7,817 nt of DNA from an uncultured Oscillospiraceae bacterium. Its GTDB lineage: Bacteria > Bacillota_A > Clostridia > Oscillospirales > Oscillospiraceae. The notes under the pieces are model-generated. The model made no database searches. It was not told where the DNA came from and saw nothing but the letters and a program-made list of their open reading frames with translations. The stretch is from assembly GCA_934589325.1 (NCBI GenBank), contig CAKTNU010000080.1, positions 1 through 7,817 of the forward strand. Direction: 5' to 3'. The translations under genes and the position numbers were made by a program. Positions within the stretch are counted from its first letter, which is position 1, and the number at the start of each line of letters is the position of its first letter. Of the stretch, positions 1 through 5,096 are shown in pieces.

Positions 1-24
1 CATAAATGCGTTAGCTATTAAGAT

Positions 25-378
25 TTACTTTGCGGCCTTTGCCATCTCGCACAGAGCGGTGAAAGCGGCAGGATCGTGAATAGCGGTCTCGGAGAGCATC
101 TTGCGGTTCATATCGACACCGGCGAGCTTCAGACCGTGCATGAAGGTGGAATAGTTCATGCCGTTCATCTTGCAGGCTGCGCTGATACGGGTGATCCACA
201 GCTGACGGAAATCTCTCTTCTTCTGCTTGCGGCCGACGTATGCGTAACGACCAGACTTCATCAGCTGCTCGTTGGCCATCTTATAGTGACGGGACTTATT
301 TCCCCAATAACCCTTTGCAAGGCCGAGAATCTTGCTTCTGTGCTTGCGGGTCATCATTGCGCCTTTAACTCTTGCCAT
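25..378 (-). CDS. rplT: 50S ribosomal protein L20
   Basis: L20 binds 23S rRNA early in assembly of the large ribosomal subunit and, in Firmicutes and E. coli, also represses its own operon. The 117-residue product is the usual length for the family and starts [20 protein letters not shown]. It carries the expected basic N-terminal extension, the central [20 protein letters not shown] block and the C-terminal globular part ending AKAAK. The ATG is preceded by AGGAGG (387-392) with 8 nt spacing. It is the last gene of infC-rpmI-rplT, 29 nt after rpmI. Only 24 nt of downstream sequence are in the window, with no terminator visible. The identification is essentially certain. Confidence 0.98.
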   Translation of the reverse strand: MARVKGAMMTRKHRSKILGLAKGYWGNKSRHYKMANEQLMKSGRYAYVGRKQKKRDFRQLWITRISAACKMNGMNYSTFMHGLKLAGVDMNRKMLSETAIHDPAAFTALCEMAKAAK

Positions 379-407
379 TTGATTATCCTCCTATTTAACG
401 ACTATCC

Positions 408-605
408 TTATTTGTAAGGAATCATTTTCTTGATGGTTGCTTCGTTGGTGACGTCCGCATAGGCCTCGCTGCGCAGACGGCGGCAACGCTTGGTGTCCTT
501 CTTGGTGAGGATATGGCTCTTGAAAGCATGTGCGCGTTTTACCTTACCGGTCTTGGTGAGATTGAATCTCTTCTTGGCACCGCTATGGGTTTTCAGTTTG
601 GGCAT
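408..605 (-). CDS. rpmI: 50S ribosomal protein L35
   Basis: L35 is a small basic protein of the large ribosomal subunit. The 65 residues match the family length. The start [20 protein letters not shown] is the family signature, followed by the K/R-rich [15 protein letters not shown] segment and ending IKKMIPYK. The ATG has AAGGAG (614-619) with an 8-nt spacer. It lies 54 nt after infC and 29 nt before rplT, the conserved order of this operon. Expression should follow the leader upstream of infC, as no separate promoter is evident in the 54-nt gap. Confidence 0.98.
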   Translation of the reverse strand: MPKLKTHSGAKKRFNLTKTGKVKRAHAFKSHILTKKDTKRCRRLRSEAYADVTNEATIKKMIPYK

Positions 606-659
606 GATATTTTCTCCTTCCGTAACTGGGTTTAACAGGATGACCTGTCGTGAACTAAA

Positions 660-1235
660 TCATTCTTCCGCAGCAGGCGCGGGTTTGGGTGCTTTGGGCT
701 TTGCGGGCTTTTTCGGCGGGGTGACGGGCTTCGGAGAGAGGAAGATAGACATGTTCCTTCCCTCGAGCTTCGGGGCTTTGTCGAGGACGGCGATCTCTGC
801 GCACTTGTCGGCGTAGTCCCGCAAAAGCACCTCACCTATCTCGGTATGAGCCATCTCTCTGCCGCGGAAGCGCACAGAGACCTTGACACGGTCGCCGTCG
901 GAGAGGAACTTCTGCCCGTTGCGGAGCTTCGTGTTAAAGTCGTTGGTGTCGATACCGGGAGACATACGGATCTCCTTGATCTCAATGACACGCTGGTTCT
1001 TCTTGGCTTCCTTTTCCTTCTTTGTCTGTTCAAAGCGGAACTTGCCGTAGTCCATTATCTTGCAGACAGGGGGATTAGAGCCCGGAGCGATCTTGACAAG
1101 GTCAAGCTCCTTCTCCTCGGCTATCTTGAGCGCCGCCGCTGCGGACATAATGCCGAGCTGCTCGCCTTCGCTGCCGATCAAGCGTACTTCTTTATCAAGG
1201 ATATCTTCGTTGATCTGATGAGTTGTGTTTGCGAT
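660..1235 (-). CDS. infC: translation initiation factor IF-3, ATC start
   Basis: IF-3 binds the 30S subunit, prevents premature 50S joining and rejects non-canonical start codons. From the proposed ATC at 1235 the product is 191 residues. The N-domain has QINEDILDKEVRLIG (7-21) and the VKIAPGSNPPVCKIMDYGKF block. A Lys/Glu-rich linker (QTKKEKEAKKNQ) follows, then the C-domain with EIKEIRMSPGI and RFRGREMAH. No ATG, GTG or TTG lies in frame between the upstream stop (TGA, 1242-1244) and a TTG at 1181. Starting at that TTG would delete the conserved first 18 residues. GGAGGTGA (1242-1249) sits 6 nt from the second ATC, which is why that codon is chosen; the ATC at 1241 is too close. infC starting on AUU or another rare codon, with autorepression by IF-3, is known in E. 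coli. After FLSPK there is an unusual tail of about 22 residues rich in Pro, Lys and Ala. Confidence 0.93.
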   Translation of the reverse strand: MANTTHQINEDILDKEVRLIGSEGEQLGIMSAAAALKIAEEKELDLVKIAPGSNPPVCKIMDYGKFRFEQTKKEKEAKKNQRVIEIKEIRMSPGIDTNDFNTKLRNGQKFLSDGDRVKVSVRFRGREMAHTEIGEVLLRDYADKCAEIAVLDKAPKLEGRNMSIFLSPKPVTPPKKPAKPKAPKPAPAAEE

Positions 1236-1249
1236 TGCGATTCACCTCC
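1233..1249 (-). promoter_or_regulatory. infC ribosome binding site and ATC start
   Basis: GGAGGTGA at 1242-1249 is a full eight-base complement of the 16S rRNA 3' end. It is followed, 6 nt later, by ATC GCA AAC (start codon 1235-1233). A perfect Shine-Dalgarno with a weak start codon is the arrangement expected for a gene discriminated against by its own product, IF-3. The ribosome binding site lies only 4 nt after the attenuator's T-tract. Confidence 0.75.
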
Positions 1250-1390
1250 ACGGAAAATAAAAAGCGCGGACGCACAGCATCCGCACATAAAAACAACATT
1301 CTGACCCCAAGGGGCTGCTGCTCTTATTGACCTCGGCTGGCCAGATGCCGCCGGGTGAGGCCGGAGATGCCGTACCTTCTTTGTTTTAGC
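1236..1390 (-). promoter_or_regulatory. L20-type leader of infC-rpmI-rplT
   Basis: About 155 nt of untranslated RNA lie between the predicted transcription start (near 1390) and the infC start. The stretch is rich in self-complementary blocks. GGCATCT occurs twice, several GGCC/CCGG elements can pair with each other, and CCCC-TT-GGGG sits near 1306-1315. GCAGCA near 1317-1323 could pair with TGCTGT in the terminator's 5' arm, giving a plausible anti-terminator. In Bacillus and other Firmicutes the same operon has an L20-binding leader (Rfam L20_leader) that ends transcription early when L20 is in excess. The position and the terminal hairpin fit that model. The L20-binding fold itself was not computed. 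Confidence 0.75.
1254..1286 (-). terminator. attenuator terminator before infC
   Basis: On the minus strand GTGCGGATGC-TGT-GCGTCCGCGC forms a 10-bp stem (two G-T wobbles) with a three-base loop, followed directly by TTTTTATTTT. This is a textbook Rho-independent terminator. It lies between a strong promoter and an essential operon, so it must be conditional, consistent with L20-dependent attenuation. Confidence 0.88.
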
Positions 1391-1396
1391 TTGATT

Positions 1397-1425
1397 ACTA
1401 TACCAGTAAAAGCGCGAAATGTCAA
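1397..1425 (-). promoter_or_regulatory. sigma-A promoter of infC operon
   Basis: The -35 is TTGACA (1420-1425), followed by a 17-bp spacer and the -10 TATAGT (1397-1402), with a TGG extended -10 immediately before it. Just upstream on the minus strand are two A6 tracts (1438-1443 and 1429-1434), nine bases apart, resembling an UP element or bent DNA. This is the strongest promoter in the window, as expected for ribosomal genes. Confidence 0.9.
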
Positions 1426-1459
1426 CAGTTTTTTGGATTTTTTCTGAATGATTTTATGC

Positions 1460-1492
1460 TTCCCCGCGGATAAATATACCTGCCGCGGGGAA
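1460..1492. repeat. perfect 10-bp inverted repeat in the 1426-1596 gap
   Basis: TTCCCCGCGG (1460-1469) and CCGCGGGGAA (1483-1492) are exact inverted copies around a 13-base A/T-rich loop. No T-run follows on either strand, so it is not a standard terminator. It lies between the divergent infC promoter and the membrane-protein gene at 1597, about 100 bp before that gene's start. It could be a regulator site, a 5'-UTR hairpin or a processing signal. A weak promoter candidate on the plus strand (TTGGAT 1433-1438, 16 bp, TATGCT 1455-1460) would put the hairpin at the start of the transcript. The rest of the gap to 1596 shows nothing clear. Confidence 0.6.
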
Positions 1493-1596
1493 AATATGCA
1501 TGTGGACGGGACAGCCGCCGGCATACCGCATTGCTGCGCCGTCATTCCGAGGCGGCCGCAGCGCATAAACGCGCATTTCTCTTGGGAGCTGATACG

Positions 1597-1962
1597 ATGG
1601 AAATTATCGCGGTATATATAACCGGCGGGCTTATATACGGTCTTATTGAGCTCGTCTGGCGCGGGTGGACGCACTGGTCTATGCTGCTGTGCGGCGGGGC
1701 ATGCTTTGCGCTGATGTACCGCATCAGCCTATCCGCGCTGCCATTCCCGGGAAAATGCCTCGCAAGCGCCTGTGTCATAACCGCGGTCGAATTCGTCACG
1801 GGCTGTCTGGTAAACATCATCCTGAAATGGCAGGTCTGGGACTATTCGGCACTGCCCGGTAACCTGATGGGGCAGATATGCCCGCAGTTTTTCCTGCTGT
1901 GGCTTCTTTTATCGATCCCCGGGCTCGGACTGTGCAGGCTTCTGTCTACAGCTCTGCGATGA
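1597..1962 (+). CDS. PF06541-like small membrane protein (putative ABC-transporter type IV/CmpB family)
   Basis: A 121-residue integral membrane protein of unknown function. It has about four hydrophobic segments (roughly 2-20, 28-48, 54-76 and 92-118). The motifs recall the 'putative ABC-transporter type IV' family common in Clostridia: ELVWRGWTHWSM (18-29), an intramembrane Glu in TAVEF (62-66), VWDYSALP (80-87) and NLMGQICPQF (89-98). The family name does not establish transport. The ATG at 1597 is chosen because GGGAG lies 8 nt upstream and the protein then begins with the first membrane helix. An in-frame TTG at 1531 would add a charged, unconvincing 22-residue extension. Its 3' end overlaps the convergent SHOCT gene by 17 bp. 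Confidence 0.8.
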   Translation: MEIIAVYITGGLIYGLIELVWRGWTHWSMLLCGGACFALMYRISLSALPFPGKCLASACVITAVEFVTGCLVNIILKWQVWDYSALPGNLMGQICPQFFLLWLLLSIPGLGLCRLLSTALR

Positions 1963-2305
1963 TCTCCCGGCGCTTGGCCTCGAACTCGTCATAGCTTATA
2001 AGCCCTGAATCGTAGAGCTCCTGCAGCTTCTGCAGGCGGCTCTTCGCATCGTCCGGCTGTGCGTCGGACTCTATCGTTATCTCGGGTCCTACATACTTCT
2101 TCCCGAAGGCCGAATATATCCCATAGCCGCACATCGCGGCGGCCATCAGCGTCCACAGTATGCCGAACGCGCCGAAGGTCGGGATGGCCACGAATATGCC
2201 GAGCAGCACGAATATACCGCCGCACACCGCGCCCATGACTCCGTTGGCCTTGCCGGGGCGTTTGGTAACGCGGTATTTTTTTCCGCCGTTGAGATCGTCC
2301 ATCAT
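1946..2305 (-). CDS. SHOCT-domain membrane protein
   Basis: A 119-residue hypothetical protein. A basic N-terminus (KKYRVTKRPGK, 9-19) is followed by two membrane helices (about 22-42 and 45-66), a short linker with acidic residues, and a C-terminal SHOCT motif (about 87-119). The motif is AKSRLQKLQELYDSGLISYDEF followed by EAKRREIIAEL. SHOCT is a short C-terminal helix-turn-helix-like oligomerisation module found on many membrane proteins; the cellular role here is unknown. The start at 2305 (ATGATG) lies 4 nt after the deoC stop and has no strong Shine-Dalgarno of its own, suggesting coupled translation with deoC. The open frame extends to 2347 inside deoC, but that extension is Arg-rich and looks out-of-frame. 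The start could equally be 2302. Confidence 0.8.
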   Translation of the reverse strand: MMDDLNGGKKYRVTKRPGKANGVMGAVCGGIFVLLGIFVAIPTFGAFGILWTLMAAAMCGYGIYSAFGKKYVGPEITIESDAQPDDAKSRLQKLQELYDSGLISYDEFEAKRREIIAEL

Positions 2306-2309
2306 GGCA

Positions 2310-2993
2310 TCAATAATTCTCGTTCGGCGCGCCCTCCGCCTTCTCAAGCTCCATTGCGAGCTTGACGACGCGGCTGGTGCCCAGCCTGTCTGCCCCGAGA
2401 TTTATAAAATCCTCGGCATCCTGAAGCGAGGATATACCGCCGGCAGCCTTGACCTTCACGGTCGGCGGGCACTCGCGGCGCATCAGCTCAACATCCTCAC
2501 GGGTAGCGCCGCCCTTGGAAAATCCGGTAGAGGTCTTGATAAAGTCGGCTCCACATTCGGAAACTATATGGCAAAGCCTGACCTTCTCGTCCTCGGTCAG
2601 CAGGCAGCACTCGATTATGACCTTGAGTATATGCCCGCGGGTGACCTCGCGCACGGCACTGATATCACGGGCCACATCGTCCCAGCAGCCGTCCTTGACC
2701 ATGGAGACGTTTATGACCATGTCTATCTCGTCCGCTCCGTTGCGCACGGCGTCGGACGCCTCGAACGCCTTGGCCGCGGTGGTCATGTATCCGTTCGGGA
2801 AGCCGATGACGGTGCATATCGCGAGCTTGCTGCCGACATAACGGCGCGCACCCGCAACATGGCAGGGCGGGATGCAGACACTGGCGCAGTTATACTTTAT
2901 CGCCTGGTCGCAGAGTCTGCGTATCTCGTCGCTGGTGCAGTCGACACGAAGCAGGGTATGGTCGCATTTTTCAAGTATTTCTTTTATATCCAT
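2310..2993 (-). CDS. deoC: deoxyribose-phosphate aldolase
   Basis: DeoC cleaves 2-deoxy-D-ribose 5-phosphate to glyceraldehyde 3-phosphate and acetaldehyde, the last step in salvaging deoxynucleosides for carbon and energy. At 227 residues it is family length and a complete TIM barrel. HTLL lies near the start (12-15), followed by VCIPP (39-43). DEIDMVIN carries the catalytic Asp (D91). FIKTSTGF carries the Schiff-base Lys (K153), and VKAAGGI the second catalytic Lys (K182). The phosphate-binding end is GADRLGTSR. AAGGAG (3001-3006) lies 7 nt before the ATG. No other deo genes (phosphorylase, phosphopentomutase) are nearby. The next gene in the transcript is the SHOCT protein, 4 nt after the stop. 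Confidence 0.96.
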   Translation of the reverse strand: MDIKEILEKCDHTLLRVDCTSDEIRRLCDQAIKYNCASVCIPPCHVAGARRYVGSKLAICTVIGFPNGYMTTAAKAFEASDAVRNGADEIDMVINVSMVKDGCWDDVARDISAVREVTRGHILKVIIECCLLTEDEKVRLCHIVSECGADFIKTSTGFSKGGATREDVELMRRECPPTVKVKAAGGISSLQDAEDFINLGADRLGTSRVVKLAMELEKAEGAPNENY

Positions 2994-3022
2994 GATTACT
3001 CTCCTTGCTTTGATTTTCTCTC

Positions 3023-3051
3023 ATTATATATGCTTTTGCCGTCATATTCAA
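3023..3051 (-). promoter_or_regulatory. deoC promoter
   Basis: TTGAAT (-35, 3046-3051), a 17-bp spacer and a perfect TATAAT (-10, 3023-3028) are seen on the minus strand, about 30 bp before the deoC ATG. No clear DeoR-type operator was recognised. No comparably good promoter was found on the plus strand for the divergent gene at 3103. Confidence 0.8.
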
Positions 3052-3102
3052 GTGCAGTATGTGAATAGATTTAAACATCTCAACGAAAAGGACGGTTTCG
3101 GA

Positions 3103-3726
3103 ATGGACATGAACACCGAAAATAACTGCACGCGGCTCGTCGGCGTAATGGCCGGGCGGCCCGTTTTTTCTCACACGGCACGCGGAGAGGACTTTTTCAG
3201 CTTCCCGCTGGAGGTTGTGAGGCTGTCCGGCGCGTCCGACAGCATAAATATCGTAGTACGGCAGGAGCAGCTTGCCGCGCTTGAGGCCGGGGAACAGGAA
3301 AAGCTCTGCGTCGTCGGCCAGCTGCGTACCTTCAACAATCGCCGCGGTACAGGAGCAAAGCTCGTGATAACGGTATTCGCAAAGGAGCTGTTTTTCTGCG
3401 ATGAGCCGGACTGCAACGAGGTATATCTGCGCGGCACGCTCTGCAAGCCGCCGAATCTGCGCACGACGCCTATGGGCCGCGACATCTGCGACCTGATGCT
3501 GGCCGTGAACCGGCACTACGGGCGCTCAGACTATCTGCCCTGCATATGCTGGGGACCGAGGGCTCGCATGGCCGCGCAGTGGGGCGTCGGTACGATGCTG
3601 CGTCTGGAAGGGCGCATACAAAGCCGGCGCTACATAAAAGTCAGCGAGGACGGCGCGGAGGAGCGCACCGCCTTTGAGGTCTCCGCCTCAGAGGTCGAAG
3701 AGCTTGACGCCGCCATAAAAGTATGA
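3103..3726 (+). CDS. SSB-like protein with two OB folds
   Basis: A 207-residue protein related to single-stranded DNA-binding proteins. Two OB-fold units are visible. Unit 1 (about 10-98) has RLVGVMAGRPVFSHTARGED, FFSFPLEVVRLSG and VVGQLRTFNN. Unit 2 (about 106-195) has NEVYLRGTLCKPPNLRTTP, DLMLAVNRHYGRSDYLPCI and LRLEGRIQSRRYIKV. Unit 2 is closest to canonical bacterial SSB and PriB. The acidic DxPF tail that recruits partners in housekeeping SSB is absent; the protein ends EVEELDAAIKV. It is therefore probably an accessory ssDNA-binding protein rather than the main Ssb; similar proteins occur in Clostridia. The ATG at 3103 has AAAAGGA about 10 nt upstream. The frame is open further upstream, but only into deoC antisense. 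Confidence 0.82.
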   Translation: MDMNTENNCTRLVGVMAGRPVFSHTARGEDFFSFPLEVVRLSGASDSINIVVRQEQLAALEAGEQEKLCVVGQLRTFNNRRGTGAKLVITVFAKELFFCDEPDCNEVYLRGTLCKPPNLRTTPMGRDICDLMLAVNRHYGRSDYLPCICWGPRARMAAQWGVGTMLRLEGRIQSRRYIKVSEDGAEERTAFEVSASEVEELDAAIKV

Positions 3727-3727
3727 G

Positions 3728-3758
3728 AGCCGGGACGAACGCTTCGTTCGTCCCGGCT
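3728..3758. terminator. bidirectional hairpin terminator
   Basis: AGCCGGGACGAA (3728-3739) and its exact inverse (3747-3758) flank CGCTTCG, which adds two more pairs, giving a 14-bp stem with a CTT loop. It begins one base after the stop codon of the SSB-like gene and lies 27 bp beyond the trxA stop on the other strand, so it can serve both convergent genes. The following T-runs are short (ATTCTT on plus, CATACTTTT on minus). Confidence 0.82.
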
Positions 3759-3785
3759 ATTCTTCCCGGCAGATCAGCTTTTAGC

Positions 3786-4091
3786 TCACGCCAGCATCTG
3801 CTTGAGCTGCTCGATGGTCTGCAGGCCGACGCGCATATCCTTTACCTTGCCGCCGTCGGTGGCAAGCAGAGTCGGGATGCTCATTATGCCGAGCTTCTGG
3901 GCGAGATTCGGGTTCTCGTCCACGTCGACCTTAAATATCTTCACCGTGCCGCCAAGCTCCCCGTCCAGCTTCTCAAGTATGGGTGCCTGCATACGGCAGG
4001 GGCCGCACCAAGTCGCCCAGAAGTCTACAAGGCATTTGCCCTCGGCAAGTGCGGATTCAAAATTTTCCTCATTCAGATGTTCTATAGCCAT
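3786..4091 (-). CDS. trxA: thioredoxin
   Basis: A small cytosolic dithiol protein that reduces protein disulfides and is re-reduced by thioredoxin reductase. The 101-residue length is typical. The active site is FWATWCGPC (redox Cys 29 and 32), the conserved cis-proline is in MSIPT (P73), and KVDVDENPNLAQKLGI is the standard central segment. Gly-rich GGKVKDMRVG precedes the last helix. AAAGGA (4100-4105) lies 8 nt before the ATG and overlaps the end of trxB; only 5 nt separate the two genes. The pair is therefore one operon and likely a matched reductase and substrate. Confidence 0.97.
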   Translation of the reverse strand: MAIEHLNEENFESALAEGKCLVDFWATWCGPCRMQAPILEKLDGELGGTVKIFKVDVDENPNLAQKLGIMSIPTLLATDGGKVKDMRVGLQTIEQLKQMLA

Positions 4092-4096
4092 AATAT

Positions 4097-4912
4097 TTAT
4101 CCTTTCTTATTTAATCTATCAACATATTCGCAGGCGCTCAGCGCGGCGATGTTGCCCTCGCCGACAGCCTTTGCCGCCTGATACGGCTTTCCGGTACAGT
4201 CTCCGGCCGCGAACACACCGGGGATACTTGCCGCCATATTCCGGTCCACCGCTATCGCCGCGCCGCTGCGCTCAAGCCCCGGCATAAGATTTGCGACAGA
4301 GACCGTATCTTTTATTATGAACACTCCGTCGACCGGATATGTCTCCCCGCCGCAGACTACCGCCTCGGTGCGGAGCGTGCCCCGTATCTCATAGCGCGCC
4401 GCCTCCGGAAATGCCAGCACGCTGCAGCCGATACCGCGCAGGAAGTCCGCATCTCTCTCAGCTTCCTCATTGCTGCCAATGAGGGCGACGGTCTTGCCGC
4501 GATAGAGCATCCCGTCGCAGGTCGCACAGTAGCTGACGCCGCGGCCGAGAAACTCCGCCTCTCCGGGATACAGCTTTTCCCGGGTAATACCCAGAGCCAG
4601 TATCAATGCGCGGGACTCATAAAAATCGCTGCCGACCGCAACGCCGAAGCTGTCCCCCATCGGCACCGCCGACAGTACACGCCCCGTAATTATCTCCGCG
4701 CCGCTGCTCTCAAGCTGTGCACGGAACATGCGCGCCATCTCCGCACCGGAAACGTCCGGCATGCCGGGATAATTGCTCATGCGCTCCGCCTTATACATGC
4801 CCGATGTCTCCACGGGATTTGCGGCTACCGCAACGGTCTTGCCGCGGCTGCGCACAGTCAGTGCCGCGGACGTCCCCGCCGCGCCGCCGCCGACGACGAT
4901 CACATCATACAT
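4097..4912 (-). CDS. trxB: thioredoxin reductase-like flavoprotein lacking NADPH motifs
   Basis: A flavoprotein that should reduce the adjacent thioredoxin. The FAD domain has VGGGAAG (7-13), SNYPG (46-50) and the C-terminal FAD motif FAAGDCTGKPYQAAKAVGEG (234-253). The redox centre is CATC (129-132). The product is 271 residues against roughly 300-320 for ordinary TrxB, and the shortfall is in the middle (pyridine-nucleotide) domain. Where GGGDSA is expected there is GSNEEA (146-151), and the HRRxxFR segment that binds the NADPH phosphate is absent. This matches the description of ferredoxin-dependent flavin thioredoxin reductases (FFTR) of Clostridium. The electron donor is thus inferred to be ferredoxin, not shown. 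The Shine-Dalgarno is weak (GAAGTGA). Gene symbol given by homology and context. Confidence 0.85.
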   Translation of the reverse strand: MYDVIVVGGGAAGTSAALTVRSRGKTVAVAANPVETSGMYKAERMSNYPGMPDVSGAEMARMFRAQLESSGAEIITGRVLSAVPMGDSFGVAVGSDFYESRALILALGITREKLYPGEAEFLGRGVSYCATCDGMLYRGKTVALIGSNEEAERDADFLRGIGCSVLAFPEAARYEIRGTLRTEAVVCGGETYPVDGVFIIKDTVSVANLMPGLERSGAAIAVDRNMAASIPGVFAAGDCTGKPYQAAKAVGEGNIAALSACEYVDRLNKKG

Positions 4913-4938
4913 TGGTCATCACTTCGCTTTCTGATATG

Positions 4939-4967
4939 ATTATATCCAATTCGTCCTGTCAAGTCAA
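4939..4967 (-). promoter_or_regulatory. trxB-trxA promoter
   Basis: TTGACT (-35, 4962-4967), a 17-bp spacer and a perfect TATAAT (-10, 4939-4944) lie on the minus strand and predict a short leader of about 20 nt before the trxB ATG. An overlapping TTGACA exists but is only 12 bp from the -10. Confidence 0.85.
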
Positions 4968-5007
4968 TTTATATATCTTAATTTTACCTGCCCTCCGTAT
5001 TTTATGC

Positions 5008-5036
5008 TTGCTTATATTCCATCCCTCTGTTATAAT
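5008..5036 (+). promoter_or_regulatory. promoter of the secreted repeat-protein gene
   Basis: TTGCTT (-35, 5008-5013), a 17-bp spacer and TATAAT (-10, 5031-5036) are seen, predicting a 5' leader of about 54 nt. The poor -35 together with the perfect -10 suggests regulated expression. The -10 is part of the block shared with the TetR promoter. Confidence 0.75.
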
Positions 5037-5049
5037 TGATTATAGTCAA
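5025..5049 (+). promoter_or_regulatory. candidate TetR operator, copy 1
   Basis: CTCTGTTATAATTGATTA (5025-5042) matches 17 of 18 bases upstream of the TetR gene (6749-6766). It runs into an imperfect dyad, TTGATT-AT-AGTCAA (5036-5049), placed over the end of the -10 and the predicted transcription start, where a repressor would block RNA polymerase. Binding by the neighbouring TetR protein is inferred from context only. Confidence 0.5.
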
Positions 5050-5096
5050 GAGTAAAGTCGTTTCTATGACCATGTCTTTTAAAAAAGGAGAATCAC

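Noticed and set aside
660..1181. infC starting at the TTG at 1181.
   Set aside because: This removes the conserved N-terminal INExILDKEVR segment and has no Shine-Dalgarno at the right distance.
2160..3068. 302-residue open frame on the plus strand.
   Set aside because: It lies antisense to deoC and the SHOCT gene, both of which have clear family motifs; it is a shadow of GC-rich codon use.
2872..3102. N-terminal extension of the SSB-like protein to 2872.
   Set aside because: The extension is antisense to deoC and lies before the ribosome binding site at about 3087-3093; its sequence has no OB-fold character.
4939..4964. TTGACA close to the trxB -10 as the -35.
   Set aside because: Its spacer would be 12 bp; the overlapping TTGACT gives the normal 17 bp.
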